A DNA stretch of 64,000 nt from contig QHTB01000149.1 of assembly GCA_003220615.1 (NCBI GenBank), forward strand, positions 1 through 64,000, written 5' to 3'. The notes beneath the pieces were generated by a model that worked only from the letters and a program-made list of their open reading frames with translations, did no database searches and was not told the origin of the DNA. Of this stretch, positions 8,285 to 15,981 are shown piece after piece. This stretch comes from Candidatus Rokuibacteriota bacterium. GTDB lineage: Bacteria > Methylomirabilota > Methylomirabilia > Rokubacteriales > CSP1-6. A program made the position numbers and the translations under genes. How positions within the stretch are numbered: the first letter of the stretch is position 1; every line of letters begins with the position of its first letter.

Positions 8285-10375
8285 TTGGTCGCCGATATTT
8301 CCGGCTTGACCGATCTCATCGAGCTCGAAGGCCGGGGCGCCCTTCGCTGGCTCGCCCGGTTCGAATCGTGGGGGAACGTCGTGGGGGCGCGAGACCGTTG
8401 CCGAGAGCGGAGTGGTCCCGGGCCGAGCCCACCTGAGACCGCCTATCTCTTTCTTCCCGACCCGATGCATCAGTACCTCCTGCTGTCCGGACGCACATCG
8501 TTCGGCGGGATGAGATTCACGGACCTCCGACGCCTCGCGCTCGACATCGAGGTGGTGACGACCGAGGGCTTCGAGTTCCCCAGCTCGGCTCGCCCCGGCG
8601 ATCGCATCGTGGCGATCGCTCTCGCCGACTCCACCGACTTTCGCCAGGTGATCCGCGGCGATCACCTCGACGAGGCGGCCTTGCTCGAGGAGTGCGTACG
8701 AATCGTGCGCGAGCTCGATCCCGACGTCATCGAAGGCCACAACATCTTCCGCTTCGACCTCGAGTATCTCGAGGCTCGCGCGCGCCGCCACGGCGTCACG
8801 CTCGGGTGGGGCCGCGACGGGAGCGCCCTGGCGGGCCGCCCGGCGCGACTCCAGATCGCCGAGCGGGCGATCGGCTACCGCCGCTACGAGGTCGCCGGCC
8901 GCCACATCATCGACACGTGGATCCTGGCCCAGCTCCACGACGTCGGCGTCCGGGACCTGCCCGGCTTCGGACTCAAGGAGATCGCCCGCCATCTCGGCGT
9001 GGCGGCACCCGATCGGACGTACGTCGACGCCACCACAATCCCCGAGCTGTTTCGGGACGATCCCGAACGCCTCATGGCCTACGCGCTCGACGACGCCGTG
9101 GAGACCCTCGGCGTCGCCGGCCGGCTGGCGCCGCCGGTGTTCGCGCAGGCCCAGCTCGTTCCGTTCGACTATCAAGCAACGGCGCTCCGCGGCGCCGCCG
9201 CCAAGATCGACGCCCTGATGCTGCGCGAGAGTCTCCGCCTTCGCCACGCCGTGCCGTTGCCGGGACCGCCCGCTCCCGTCGGCGGCGGCCACGTCGCGCT
9301 CTTCCAGCAGGGCGTCGCCCGCACGACGTTGCACGTGGACGTCACGTCGCTGTATCCGTCGTTGATGCTGGCCCACGGCATCGCGCCCGTGTCCGACGAG
9401 GCGGGTATCTTCCTCACGCTCCTCCGCGAGCTCACCGATCGGCGGGTGACGGCCAAGCGGCTGGCGCGCGACGCCTCGACCGCGCTCGAGCGCCAGCATC
9501 ACGGCGCCCTCGCTCAGTCCTTCAAGATCCTCATCAACGCCTTCTACGGCTACCTCGCGTTCAGCACCGGCCACTGGAACGACTTCGCGGCGGCCGACCG
9601 CGTGACGACGCACGGTCGCGAGGTCGTGACGGGAATCATCGACCGACTCACGGCACTCGGCTGCGTGTCCCTGGAGGCCGACACCGACGGCGTGTATTTC
9701 GTTCCTCCCCCCGATCACCGGCTCGACAACGACGACACCCTGCTCGAGCAGATCGCGGCGAACCTGCCCGACGGCATCCGCCTCGAGCTCGACGGTCGCT
9801 ACGTGGCGTTCTTCTCGTACAAGCTGAAGACCTATGCGTTGCTCGATGAGCGTGGCCGCGTGACCTTGAAGGGCTCGGGGTTCCGGTCGCGCGGCCTCGA
9901 GCCCTTCCAGCGCCGGCTCATCGAGGAGATCGTCCGGCTCCTGCTCGAGAGCCGCGGCAAGGAAGTTCGAGCGGTGATCGATCGCTGGCTCGAGGACTTC
10001 GCACGGCGACGGGTCCCGGCGAGGCTCTTCGCGCGCACGGAAACGCTGGGTGACACGCTGGAGGCGTACCGTGAAAAGATCGCCGCGGGTGTCCGGAGTC
10101 CCGCGGCCGCGTACGAGCTCGCGGCGGCCGCTGGCCGGGCCTGGCAACCCGGTGATCAGATCTCGTATTACGTCGCAGGCCGCGGCGTGAACGTTGCGGT
10201 CAACGAGCACGCGCGACTGCTCAGCGAATGGAGCGCGGAGCGTCCTGACGAGAACGTCGAGTACTACCAGGCGAAGGTGGCAGAAATCTGGGCGCGCTTC
10301 CGGCCGTTCGCAGAGGACGGGGGTCTCCGGCCGCCGTTGGACGACGAGCCCTCGCCGCAGCTCGATCTCTTCTGA
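8285..10375 (+). CDS. Family B DNA polymerase with 3'-5' exonuclease
   Basis: A DNA-directed DNA polymerase of the archaeal/Pol II type with complete catalytic sets. Exonuclease motifs are ALDIEVV (Exo I), EGHNIFRFDLEYL (Exo II) and YALDDAVE (Exo III). Polymerase motifs are DVTSLYPSLML (A), KILINAFYGYL (B) and ADTDGVYF (C, with both catalytic Asp). From the TTG at 8285 it has 696 residues. The frame is open and protein-like back to at least 8144 (TPGLVAGHLAHDGRAVRLYF..), so the true N-terminus probably lies near 8141, where only CTG is available directly after the DsbA stop. It may serve in repair or translesion synthesis rather than replication; that is inference. Confidence 0.88.
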   Translation: MVADISGLTDLIELEGRGALRWLARFESWGNVVGARDRCRERSGPGPSPPETAYLFLPDPMHQYLLLSGRTSFGGMRFTDLRRLALDIEVVTTEGFEFPSSARPGDRIVAIALADSTDFRQVIRGDHLDEAALLEECVRIVRELDPDVIEGHNIFRFDLEYLEARARRHGVTLGWGRDGSALAGRPARLQIAERAIGYRRYEVAGRHIIDTWILAQLHDVGVRDLPGFGLKEIARHLGVAAPDRTYVDATTIPELFRDDPERLMAYALDDAVETLGVAGRLAPPVFAQAQLVPFDYQATALRGAAAKIDALMLRESLRLRHAVPLPGPPAPVGGGHVALFQQGVARTTLHVDVTSLYPSLMLAHGIAPVSDEAGIFLTLLRELTDRRVTAKRLARDASTALERQHHGALAQSFKILINAFYGYLAFSTGHWNDFAAADRVTTHGREVVTGIIDRLTALGCVSLEADTDGVYFVPPPDHRLDNDDTLLEQIAANLPDGIRLELDGRYVAFFSYKLKTYALLDERGRVTLKGSGFRSRGLEPFQRRLIEEIVRLLLESRGKEVRAVIDRWLEDFARRRVPARLFARTETLGDTLEAYREKIAAGVRSPAAAYELAAAAGRAWQPGDQISYYVAGRGVNVAVNEHARLLSEWSAERPDENVEYYQAKVAEIWARFRPFAEDGGLRPPLDDEPSPQLDLF

Positions 10376-10378
10376 GAG

Positions 10379-10405
10379 AAGAGCCCGAGATTTCCCCGGG
10401 CCCTT
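10379..10405. terminator. Possible bidirectional terminator between polymerase and RRM genes
   Basis: AAGAGCCCG pairs with CGGGCCCTT (one A-C mismatch) across a 9-nt loop, between two convergent genes. Neither strand has a real T-run, so the call is weak. Confidence 0.35.
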
Positions 10406-10430
10406 CCGGCTCGCTCACATCAAGGAGTGT

Positions 10431-10769
10431 TCAGCGCCGCCAGCTTCCGCCGCCAGAGCCCCCGCCCGGACGCGGGCCGCGTCCACCACGGTCGCCCCCT
10501 CCGCCGCCGGGGCTGCGCTGTGGCTGGGGACGGGCCTCGTCGACGACCAGGTTCCGATCGCGGAAGAGCCGACCATTGAGTACCTCGATAGCCTTTGATG
10601 CCTCTTCCTTGGTCGCCATCTCCACGAAGCCGAAGCCGCGCGGACGACCGGTGAACTGGTCCGTGATGATGCGCACTGTTTCCACGTTTCCGGCCTGAGC
10701 GAACAACTCGCGCAGATCTTCTTCCGTGGCCTGGAATGAGAGATTACCGACGAACAACTTTGCGGGCAT
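10431..10769 (-). CDS. RNA-binding protein, single RRM with Gly-rich tail
   Basis: A 112-residue protein of the bacterial glycine-rich RRM family. RNP2 is LFVGNL at 5-10 and RNP1 is RGFGFVEM at about 44-51. The tail from residue 85 on is Gly/Arg rich (GGGGGDRGGRGPRPGGG). It probably binds single-stranded RNA, with cold-shock or RNA-chaperone roles known for relatives. The ATG at 10769 was chosen because AGGAGGG lies 9 bases upstream and the family begins with MPAKLFVGNL. A longer frame up to 10841 lacks such support. It is convergent with the polymerase gene. Confidence 0.9.
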   Translation of the reverse strand: MPAKLFVGNLSFQATEEDLRELFAQAGNVETVRIITDQFTGRPRGFGFVEMATKEEASKAIEVLNGRLFRDRNLVVDEARPQPQRSPGGGGGDRGGRGPRPGGGSGGGSWRR

Positions 10770-10886
10770 CGCACGAACCCTCCTGCCCTTTGTGAAAGCG
10801 GCCGAGCTGGGCACTCCCCCTGATTCCCGAACAGGCGCCAAGAGTAGTGACAGGAGGTAACGCCTGTCAAGGTCACTTCGACTACC

Positions 10887-11681
10887 TCATAAATACACGC
10901 CGCGGCTCGATCCGCCGTCCACCGTAATACAGATTCCGGTCAAGAATGAGGCTCTCGCCGATACGAGGAAGCACACGAGATCAGCAACGTCCTCGGGTGT
11001 CGCGATTCGACCGAGCGGATAGGCCCGCTCAGCTTCAGCCTGCATCTGCTCCGGCGTCTTGCCCGCGGCCGCCGCCTGCTGAGCGATGAGCGAATCCCAA
11101 CGCTCCGTGCGAGTCGCAGCCGGTGAGACAGCAGTGACCAGGATGCCGTGAGGCGCGCCGAGATCGGCGAGGCCCTTCGTGAAATTGATGAGCGCAGCGT
11201 TGGCGGCGCCACCCGGCAAATACGTCGGACTCGGATTACGCGCCGCCGCCCCGATCACGTTGCAGATCCGCCCACCGCCGTGCGACTGCATGATCGGGAA
11301 CACGGTGCGCGACATCCGGATGTAGCCGTGGAGCTTCAGGTTCCAGTCCATCAGCCACTGCTCGTCCGGCGTCTTGAGAAAATCGCCGCCCCGGATGGCC
11401 CCCGCGTTGTTGACGAGGATGTCGATCGTACCGAGTCGATCGCGGGCGGCGTCGACGGCACGGCTGACTTCTTCCAGTCGCGAGAGATCCGCCGCCACCG
11501 TGGCCGGAGCCGTGCCGGCCGTGCGTTCGATGTCACGCGCCGCCGCGTCGAGCGACGCTGCACTCCGTGAACAGATCGCCACGCGCGCGCCTTCGCGGAC
11601 CAGCGCCGCCGCGACCGCACGTCCGATACCACGACTGCCGCCCGTGACCAACGCCGTCTTACCACGCAGACCGAGTTCCAT
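10887..11681 (-). CDS. SDR oxidoreductase lacking the Tyr-x3-Lys pair
   Basis: A 264-residue SDR-fold protein. TGGSRGIG near residue 13 and NNAG near 91 are intact, so cofactor binding is expected. The active-site segment reads IGAAARNPSPTYLPGGAANAAL: the Ser position is Ala or Ser-shifted, and YxxxK is replaced by GGAAN, so classical reductase chemistry is doubtful. The C-terminus (ITVDGGSSRGVY) is normal. It is last gene of the RDD-DUF309-SDR operon, with TGATG stop-start overlap to the DUF309 gene. Its sequence resembles the SDR at 5644 (both start M-x-L-G-L-R-G-K), so they may be paralogues. Confidence 0.82.
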   Translation of the reverse strand: MELGLRGKTALVTGGSRGIGRAVAAALVREGARVAICSRSAASLDAAARDIERTAGTAPATVAADLSRLEEVSRAVDAARDRLGTIDILVNNAGAIRGGDFLKTPDEQWLMDWNLKLHGYIRMSRTVFPIMQSHGGGRICNVIGAAARNPSPTYLPGGAANAALINFTKGLADLGAPHGILVTAVSPAATRTERWDSLIAQQAAAAGKTPEQMQAEAERAYPLGRIATPEDVADLVCFLVSARASFLTGICITVDGGSSRGVYL

Positions 11682-12244
11682 CAGGACGTCCTCCGTCGGG
11701 GAAAATCGGGCGCGGTCGGCCCATCGGTCAGCCGCGCAATGGTCGCCCGCGCCGCCCGCGCGAACGCGTCACAGTCGATCCCGGCCACGCTGCGGCCGCG
11801 AGTCCGCGTCGTCCCGTCATCGAGCAGGGCCCGCGCGCCGGCGAGGTTGCCGTTGGCGAGATGCTGATAGCCGACCGCGATCTGGATCAGGCCCTGCAAC
11901 GCCTCGCGCTCGTCGCCGTGCGCGCGCACCCAGTACGGCTCGAGCAGCTCGTGGACTTCGAAGGCGAGCCCGGCGTCGAACAGGACGGCGGCGCGGGCCA
12001 GCGCCTCCGCGAGCGACGGCTCGGCGGCGCCCAGCGGCAGGGCGGCGAGCGCCCGCGTCGCGCTCTCCGCGCGCTGTCGAAGCAGCACGTTCGCCCCCTG
12101 GCCCTCGGCACCGAGCCACTCGGTCTCGTCGGCGGCGCCGTCCGCCACGCCGGCCAGGCGCTGCCGCGCGGACGCGTCGTGGAGCGCGGCCAGGATCGCG
12201 GTGGCCAGCCGGTTGCGCGCGGGCAAGGGCAACGTCGGGATCAC
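11681..12244 (-). CDS. DUF309 domain protein
   Basis: A 187-residue protein. The DUF309 core AFEVHELLEPYWVRAHGDEREALQGLIQIAVGYQH is easily recognised at roughly residues 100-135, with conserved His and Glu that could bind a metal. The biochemical role of DUF309 is unknown. The start is GTG at 12244, which overlaps the stop of the RDD gene (GTGA); a longer frame upstream is only a shadow of that gene. The stop overlaps the start of the SDR, so the three genes are translationally coupled. Confidence 0.8.
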   Translation of the reverse strand: MIPTLPLPARNRLATAILAALHDASARQRLAGVADGAADETEWLGAEGQGANVLLRQRAESATRALAALPLGAAEPSLAEALARAAVLFDAGLAFEVHELLEPYWVRAHGDEREALQGLIQIAVGYQHLANGNLAGARALLDDGTTRTRGRSVAGIDCDAFARAARATIARLTDGPTAPDFPRRRTS

Positions 12245-12762
12245 GCGACGGGTGGAGTCACCGACGCCTGGGCCGGCGGTGCCTCGGCGCGCGCGCGGGG
12301 GCGTGCGCGAATGCGATCGACACGACTGCCCGCGATGAGATCGTGCAGCGCGCGCTTGTCGCGCCGCAGCCCGGCCATGATGAAGCCCATCGCCAGCGGA
12401 GCCGCCGAGACGAAATAGGCGAAGTAGCGGAGCAGCGCGGCGCCGAGCGGAAGCGGCGCCCCGTCGGCACCGACGACGCGGGCCCCCATCAGCATCTTGC
12501 CGATCGTTTGCCCATCCATGGTGTGCAGCACGGTCGTGTACACGCCGGCGAACACGAGCGTGAAGACGTCGGCCAGGATCCGGACCACGAGCGTTGCGTC
12601 GCCGCTGTCGAAGTCGCGCACGTCGTCGCCCCACCAGCGATAGGCCGCGAAGCGGAAGGAATGCTCGGCGACGGAGAAGATGACGAAGTCCACGAGGAGC
12701 GCCGCCGCGCGGATCCAGAAACCGGCCGGACGCGGCGTCTCGTGAGGGAGCACGGTGGTCAC
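12241..12762 (-). CDS. RDD family membrane protein
   Basis: A 173-residue protein with the RDD domain: FWIRAAALLVDFVIF carries the first conserved Arg and Asp, and GQTIGKMLMGARVV is the signature loop between membrane helices. Three hydrophobic segments are visible. Some RDD proteins are implicated in ion transport, but this member's role is unknown. The start is set at GTG 12762, where the RDD sequence begins, rather than at codons further up that overlap moeA. Its promoter shares the AT-rich stretch 12771-12777 with moeA. Confidence 0.8.
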   Translation of the reverse strand: MTTVLPHETPRPAGFWIRAAALLVDFVIFSVAEHSFRFAAYRWWGDDVRDFDSGDATLVVRILADVFTLVFAGVYTTVLHTMDGQTIGKMLMGARVVGADGAPLPLGAALLRYFAYFVSAAPLAMGFIMAGLRRDKRALHDLIAGSRVDRIRARPRARAEAPPAQASVTPPVA

Positions 12763-12770
12763 GGCGTCTG

Positions 12771-12777
12771 TATAATA
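12771..12777. promoter_or_regulatory. Shared divergent -10 region of moeA and the RDD operon
   Basis: TATAAT at 12771-12776 lies 7 bases before the moeA ATG. Read on the minus strand the same bases give TATTAT, 9 bases before the RDD GTG. The element GTATTATAC is nearly symmetrical, so both genes probably start transcription from one site with leaderless mRNAs. Confidence 0.6.
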
Positions 12778-12783
12778 CGCTCC

Positions 12784-13986
12784 ATGATTTCGGTGCGGGA
12801 TGGGCAAAATCGCATCCTGGCCCAGATCGATCGCAGCACCGCTCCGGAAATTCTTCCCCTCACGTCCGCGCTCGGTCGCGTGCTCGTCGAGAACGCGCGC
12901 GCGCCTTTCGACGTTCCGCCCACCGACAACTCCGCCGTCGACGGATACGCAGTCGGCGCCACCGACATTCCCGCGAGCGGCACGCGCGAACTGACCGTCG
13001 TCGCCGATCTGCCCGCGGGCGCCGTGTTCCCCGGTGCGCTCGCCACCGGTCAGGCCGTGCGCATCATGACGGGCGCCCCGATCCCGACGGGCGCCGACAC
13101 GGTGTACCCGCAAGAGATCGTCGAGCGCAGTGGATCACACGTGCGCGTCGGGCCCATCGAGCGCGGCATCAACGTGCGCCACCGCGGCGAAGACGTGATC
13201 GCCGGCACCGTCGTGATCCCCGGCGGCAGCGTGCTCCGGCCACAGGAATTGGGGCTGCTCGCGTCGCTCGGCCACACGCAGGCGCTGGTGGCTCAGCGCC
13301 CGCGCGTCGCCCTGCTCTCCACCGGCGACGAGGTGGCCGAGCCGGGCACGCCGCGCAAGCCGGGCCAGATCTACGACGCCAATCGCTTCACGCTGCGCGG
13401 CTTCGTCGAGCAGTGCGGTGGCAGCGTGACCGACCTCGGGATCGTGCCCGACGAGCGCGACGTCCTGCGCGCGCAGTTGCTCGAGGCGAGCCGGATCGCC
13501 GACGTGGTGATGACGTCCGGCGGCGTCTCGGTGGGCATCTACGATCTGGTCAAGGCCGTGCTCGGCGAGATCGGCGGGATCGACTTCTGGCAGGTCGCGA
13601 TGCAGCCGGGACGGCCGCTGGCCGTCGGCCGGATCGGCGACGCGCACTTCTTCGGCCTGCCCGGCAACCCCGTGGCCTCGTCGTTGACGTTCATGCTCTT
13701 CGTCCGTCCCGCGCTCTTCAAGCTGGCCGGGCGCCGGCGCCTCTTCCCGGAGGCCTGGCAGGCGCGCGCGATCGAGCCGATGAGGAAGAAGACGGGACGG
13801 CGGGAATTCAAGCGCGGCGTCCTCAAGTTCGCCGACGGCGGATGGGAAGTGAGGACGACGGGGCCGCAGGGCTCCGGCATCCTGTCGTCGATGGTCATCG
13901 GAAATTGTCTGATCGTGCTGGAGGAGGATCGGGGCGACGTGGCAGCCGGTGAGGCGGTGACGGTGGAGCCGTTCGTTTGTGAGTGA
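12784..13986 (+). CDS. moeA: Molybdopterin molybdenumtransferase MoeA
   Basis: A 400-residue enzyme that inserts molybdate into adenylated molybdopterin, the last common step of molybdenum cofactor synthesis in the cytoplasm. The order of domains is standard: the N-terminal MoeA region with PPTDNSAVDGYAV and MTGAPIPTGADTV, then the MoCF-binding domain with STGDEV near 180, SGGVSVGIYD near 250 and GLPGNPVASS near 295, then the C-terminal beta-domain. The length is normal. The ATG at 12784 follows a TATAAT box by 7 bases. It overlaps the next gene (tldD-like) by 8 bases and leads the plus-strand operon that runs to 19394. No other moa/moe/mob genes are visible nearby. Confidence 0.95.
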   Translation: MISVRDGQNRILAQIDRSTAPEILPLTSALGRVLVENARAPFDVPPTDNSAVDGYAVGATDIPASGTRELTVVADLPAGAVFPGALATGQAVRIMTGAPIPTGADTVYPQEIVERSGSHVRVGPIERGINVRHRGEDVIAGTVVIPGGSVLRPQELGLLASLGHTQALVAQRPRVALLSTGDEVAEPGTPRKPGQIYDANRFTLRGFVEQCGGSVTDLGIVPDERDVLRAQLLEASRIADVVMTSGGVSVGIYDLVKAVLGEIGGIDFWQVAMQPGRPLAVGRIGDAHFFGLPGNPVASSLTFMLFVRPALFKLAGRRRLFPEAWQARAIEPMRKKTGRREFKRGVLKFADGGWEVRTTGPQGSGILSSMVIGNCLIVLEEDRGDVAAGEAVTVEPFVCE

Positions 13987-15553
13987 TCTCCGGCCCGGCG
14001 TCCGGGTCGAGCTGATCGACCGCATCAAGCCGGACGTCCGCGACATCGTTCGCGACGGCGCCCGACGCCTGCCGCACCTCGCCTATGCCGACGTGAGGAT
14101 CGAGATCATCGAGGCAAAGTCGGCGACGGCTGAGAACGGCGGCGGGAAGTCGAGCAGCGACGACTACGCGTTCGGCCTCGGCGTCCGCGTGCTGGCGGGC
14201 GACCGCGCGCTGGCCCCGGGGTATCTCGGCCTCGCGCTCGGCGCGGCCGACGTCGAGGATCTGCCCCGGGTCATCCGCGACGCCCTCGAGCGCGCCTACC
14301 GGCGCGCCCTCGTCAACGCCGAGATGAAGGCCGACGCGCGCGAGAAGTTCGGGCCGCTCGGCGCCGCGCTGGCCGACACGCGGCTCCATCCGATCGACGC
14401 CCTCGAGGACACGGTGGCCGCGGTCTACGAACGCGATCCACGCGCGATGCGCATCGAGGACATCCTCGCCTACACCGTCGACATCTCGCGGCAGGTCGCG
14501 GCCGTGGACCGCCGGCTCACGTACAACTGGATCGCCACGCTCACCCAGCTCTCCCGCGAGCTGTTCGCCTCGTCCGAAGGCAGCCTCATCGATCAGGCGT
14601 TCGCATTGACCCAGGGGAGCTGCTCCGTGGTCGGCCTGTCGGGCGCCGTGAGCCAGGATCTCTACGACGTCGTCGGCCATCAGCGCGGCTGGGAGATCCT
14701 CGAGCGCGGCGTCGACGAAGCGCTCATTCGCTTCCCGGCCTTTCCGGAGTTTTGCCTGGACCTCGCGCGCGAGGCCGTCGCCCTCAGCGAGGCGCCGGCG
14801 CTGCCGACCTCCGAGCGCGAGGTCGTCGTCGTCACCGATCCGCACTACAACACGCTCGTGTCTCACGAGATCATCGGCCATCCCGTCGAGCTCGATCGCG
14901 CTCTCAAGATGGAAACGGCGTACGCCGGCCGCTCCTGGCTGCTCCGGGGTCTCGACGAGCACCAGGTCGGCAAGCAGATCGCGTCACCGCTGGTGACGGC
15001 GTTCTCCGACCCGGGCCTGCCCGGCTACGGTCACTATCGCTACGATCACGAGGGAACGCCGGCGCGACGCGTGGTCCACATCGCCGAGGGCGTCCTCCGC
15101 GGCTTCATGAACAGCCGCCAGACGGCGGCGCTCTTCGGCGGAGAGCCGAACGGCCACTACAAGGCGACCGAGCCCGCGATGGTCCCGCTCATCCGGATGT
15201 CGAACACCGTCTTCGCCGGCGGTGATCGCGACCCGCGCGCCATCGTCCGGGAGGTCGACCACGGGTACTACATCGCGGGCCACCGCATCCCGTCCATCGC
15301 CGAGAGCCGCGAGAACTTCCGCATCTCGGCCCGGCGCGTCTACGAGATCGAGAAGGGCGAGCTGGGACGCCTCTACCGAGACGGCGGCATCGCCGCCGAC
15401 AGCCGCGATTACCTGATGAACGTGGATGCCGTCGGCTCCGACTTCCTGCTCTACCCGATTCCGAACTGCGGCAAGGGCCAGCCCATGCAGACGAAGAAGC
15501 TCGGCAACGGAGGACCGACGATGCGCAGTCGGGCGAAGGTCATCGGGAGCTGA
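13979..15553 (+). CDS. TldD-like metalloprotease (first TldD/PmbA pair)
   Basis: A 524-residue protein of the TldD/PmbA family. Known TldD/TldE heterodimers are zinc proteases that degrade unfolded peptides and mature microcin B17. The zinc motif HEIIGH lies at 296-301, followed by PVELDRA where TldD has a downstream acidic ligand. YDHEGTPARR and a C-terminal NCGKGQP segment match TldD-like proteins. It is longer than the classical TldD at 37872 and only distantly similar, so this is a separate subfamily. GTG 13979 overlaps the moeA stop. The next gene, the Sec-rhodanese, starts 2 bases after its stop, and a PmbA-like partner follows. Confidence 0.85.
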   Translation: MSDLRPGVRVELIDRIKPDVRDIVRDGARRLPHLAYADVRIEIIEAKSATAENGGGKSSSDDYAFGLGVRVLAGDRALAPGYLGLALGAADVEDLPRVIRDALERAYRRALVNAEMKADAREKFGPLGAALADTRLHPIDALEDTVAAVYERDPRAMRIEDILAYTVDISRQVAAVDRRLTYNWIATLTQLSRELFASSEGSLIDQAFALTQGSCSVVGLSGAVSQDLYDVVGHQRGWEILERGVDEALIRFPAFPEFCLDLAREAVALSEAPALPTSEREVVVVTDPHYNTLVSHEIIGHPVELDRALKMETAYAGRSWLLRGLDEHQVGKQIASPLVTAFSDPGLPGYGHYRYDHEGTPARRVVHIAEGVLRGFMNSRQTAALFGGEPNGHYKATEPAMVPLIRMSNTVFAGGDRDPRAIVREVDHGYYIAGHRIPSIAESRENFRISARRVYEIEKGELGRLYRDGGIAADSRDYLMNVDAVGSDFLLYPIPNCGKGQPMQTKKLGNGGPTMRSRAKVIGS

Positions 15554-15554
15554 C

Positions 15555-15974
15555 GTGCGCCGGCCGCTCGTGATCATCGTCGCGGCCGCCCTGCTCCTGG
15601 TGGGCGCCGCACCCGCCGCGCCACCCGATGCTCCCGTGAGCTACATCGGCGTCGAAGAGCTGAAGCTCCGGCTCGATCGCGGCGAGAAGGCCGACATCAT
15701 CGACGTCAGGACGTGGCCGGAGTACCGCGAGCGCCACATCAAGGGCGCGCGCTCGATTCCGATCCGAACCCTCAGCGATCGCGCCCAGGAGATTCCCCAG
15801 TCCGGCCTCGTCGTCTTCTATTGAACGTGCCCCCACGCCCTGGCCCGGGGGGCCAGCAACATCCTGTACGTCCTCGGCTGGCGCAACCAGCGCGTCCTCG
15901 ACGAGGGGCTGCCCGGTTGGTATCAGCACGGCTACCCCATGGAGGGCACGGACGTCCCCGGGCCACGCTCGTGA
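15555..15974 (+). CDS. Selenocysteine-containing rhodanese-like protein
   Basis: With UGA 15822-15824 read as Sec this is a 139-residue exported rhodanese-domain protein. Residues 5-20 form a signal-like hydrophobic segment. The domain shows IDVRTWPEYRERHIKGARSIPI, then VVFY-U-TCPHALARGASNIL and VLDEGLPGWYQHGYPME, all standard rhodanese landmarks. Sec90 sits at the first Cys of the YCxCP active-site loop and Cys92 is retained, giving a U-x-C redox pair. Translation past the UGA continues for 49 codons in perfect family register to TGA 15972. A GC hairpin at 15840-15856 fits a SECIS. It lies between tldD-like and pmbA-like genes. The lack of any clear SD suggests coupling to the upstream stop 2 bases away. 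Confidence 0.88.
15840..15856 (+). promoter_or_regulatory. Candidate bacterial SECIS element (rhodanese)
   Basis: A perfect 7-bp stem, CTGGCCC (15840-15846) with GGGCCAG (15850-15856), closes a GGG triloop (or 6 bp with a 5-nt loop). The loop begins 22 nt after the UGA, within the range described for bacterial SECIS elements, and is all G, as favoured for SelB binding. Confidence 0.68.
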
Positions 15975-15981
15975 GTCGCGC

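Noticed and set aside
8282-10210. 642-residue minus-strand frame
   Set aside because: Shadow of the DNA polymerase; no recognisable motif.
10850-10870. GACAGG/CCTGTC hairpin as a terminator of the SDR at 10887
   Set aside because: Only 6 bp with an 8-nt loop and no T-run; it more likely occurs by chance in the RRM promoter region.
11374-13986. 870-residue plus-strand frame ending in MoeA
   Set aside because: MoeA begins at ATG 12784 directly after a TATAAT box; the upstream part is antisense to the SDR, DUF309 and RDD genes.
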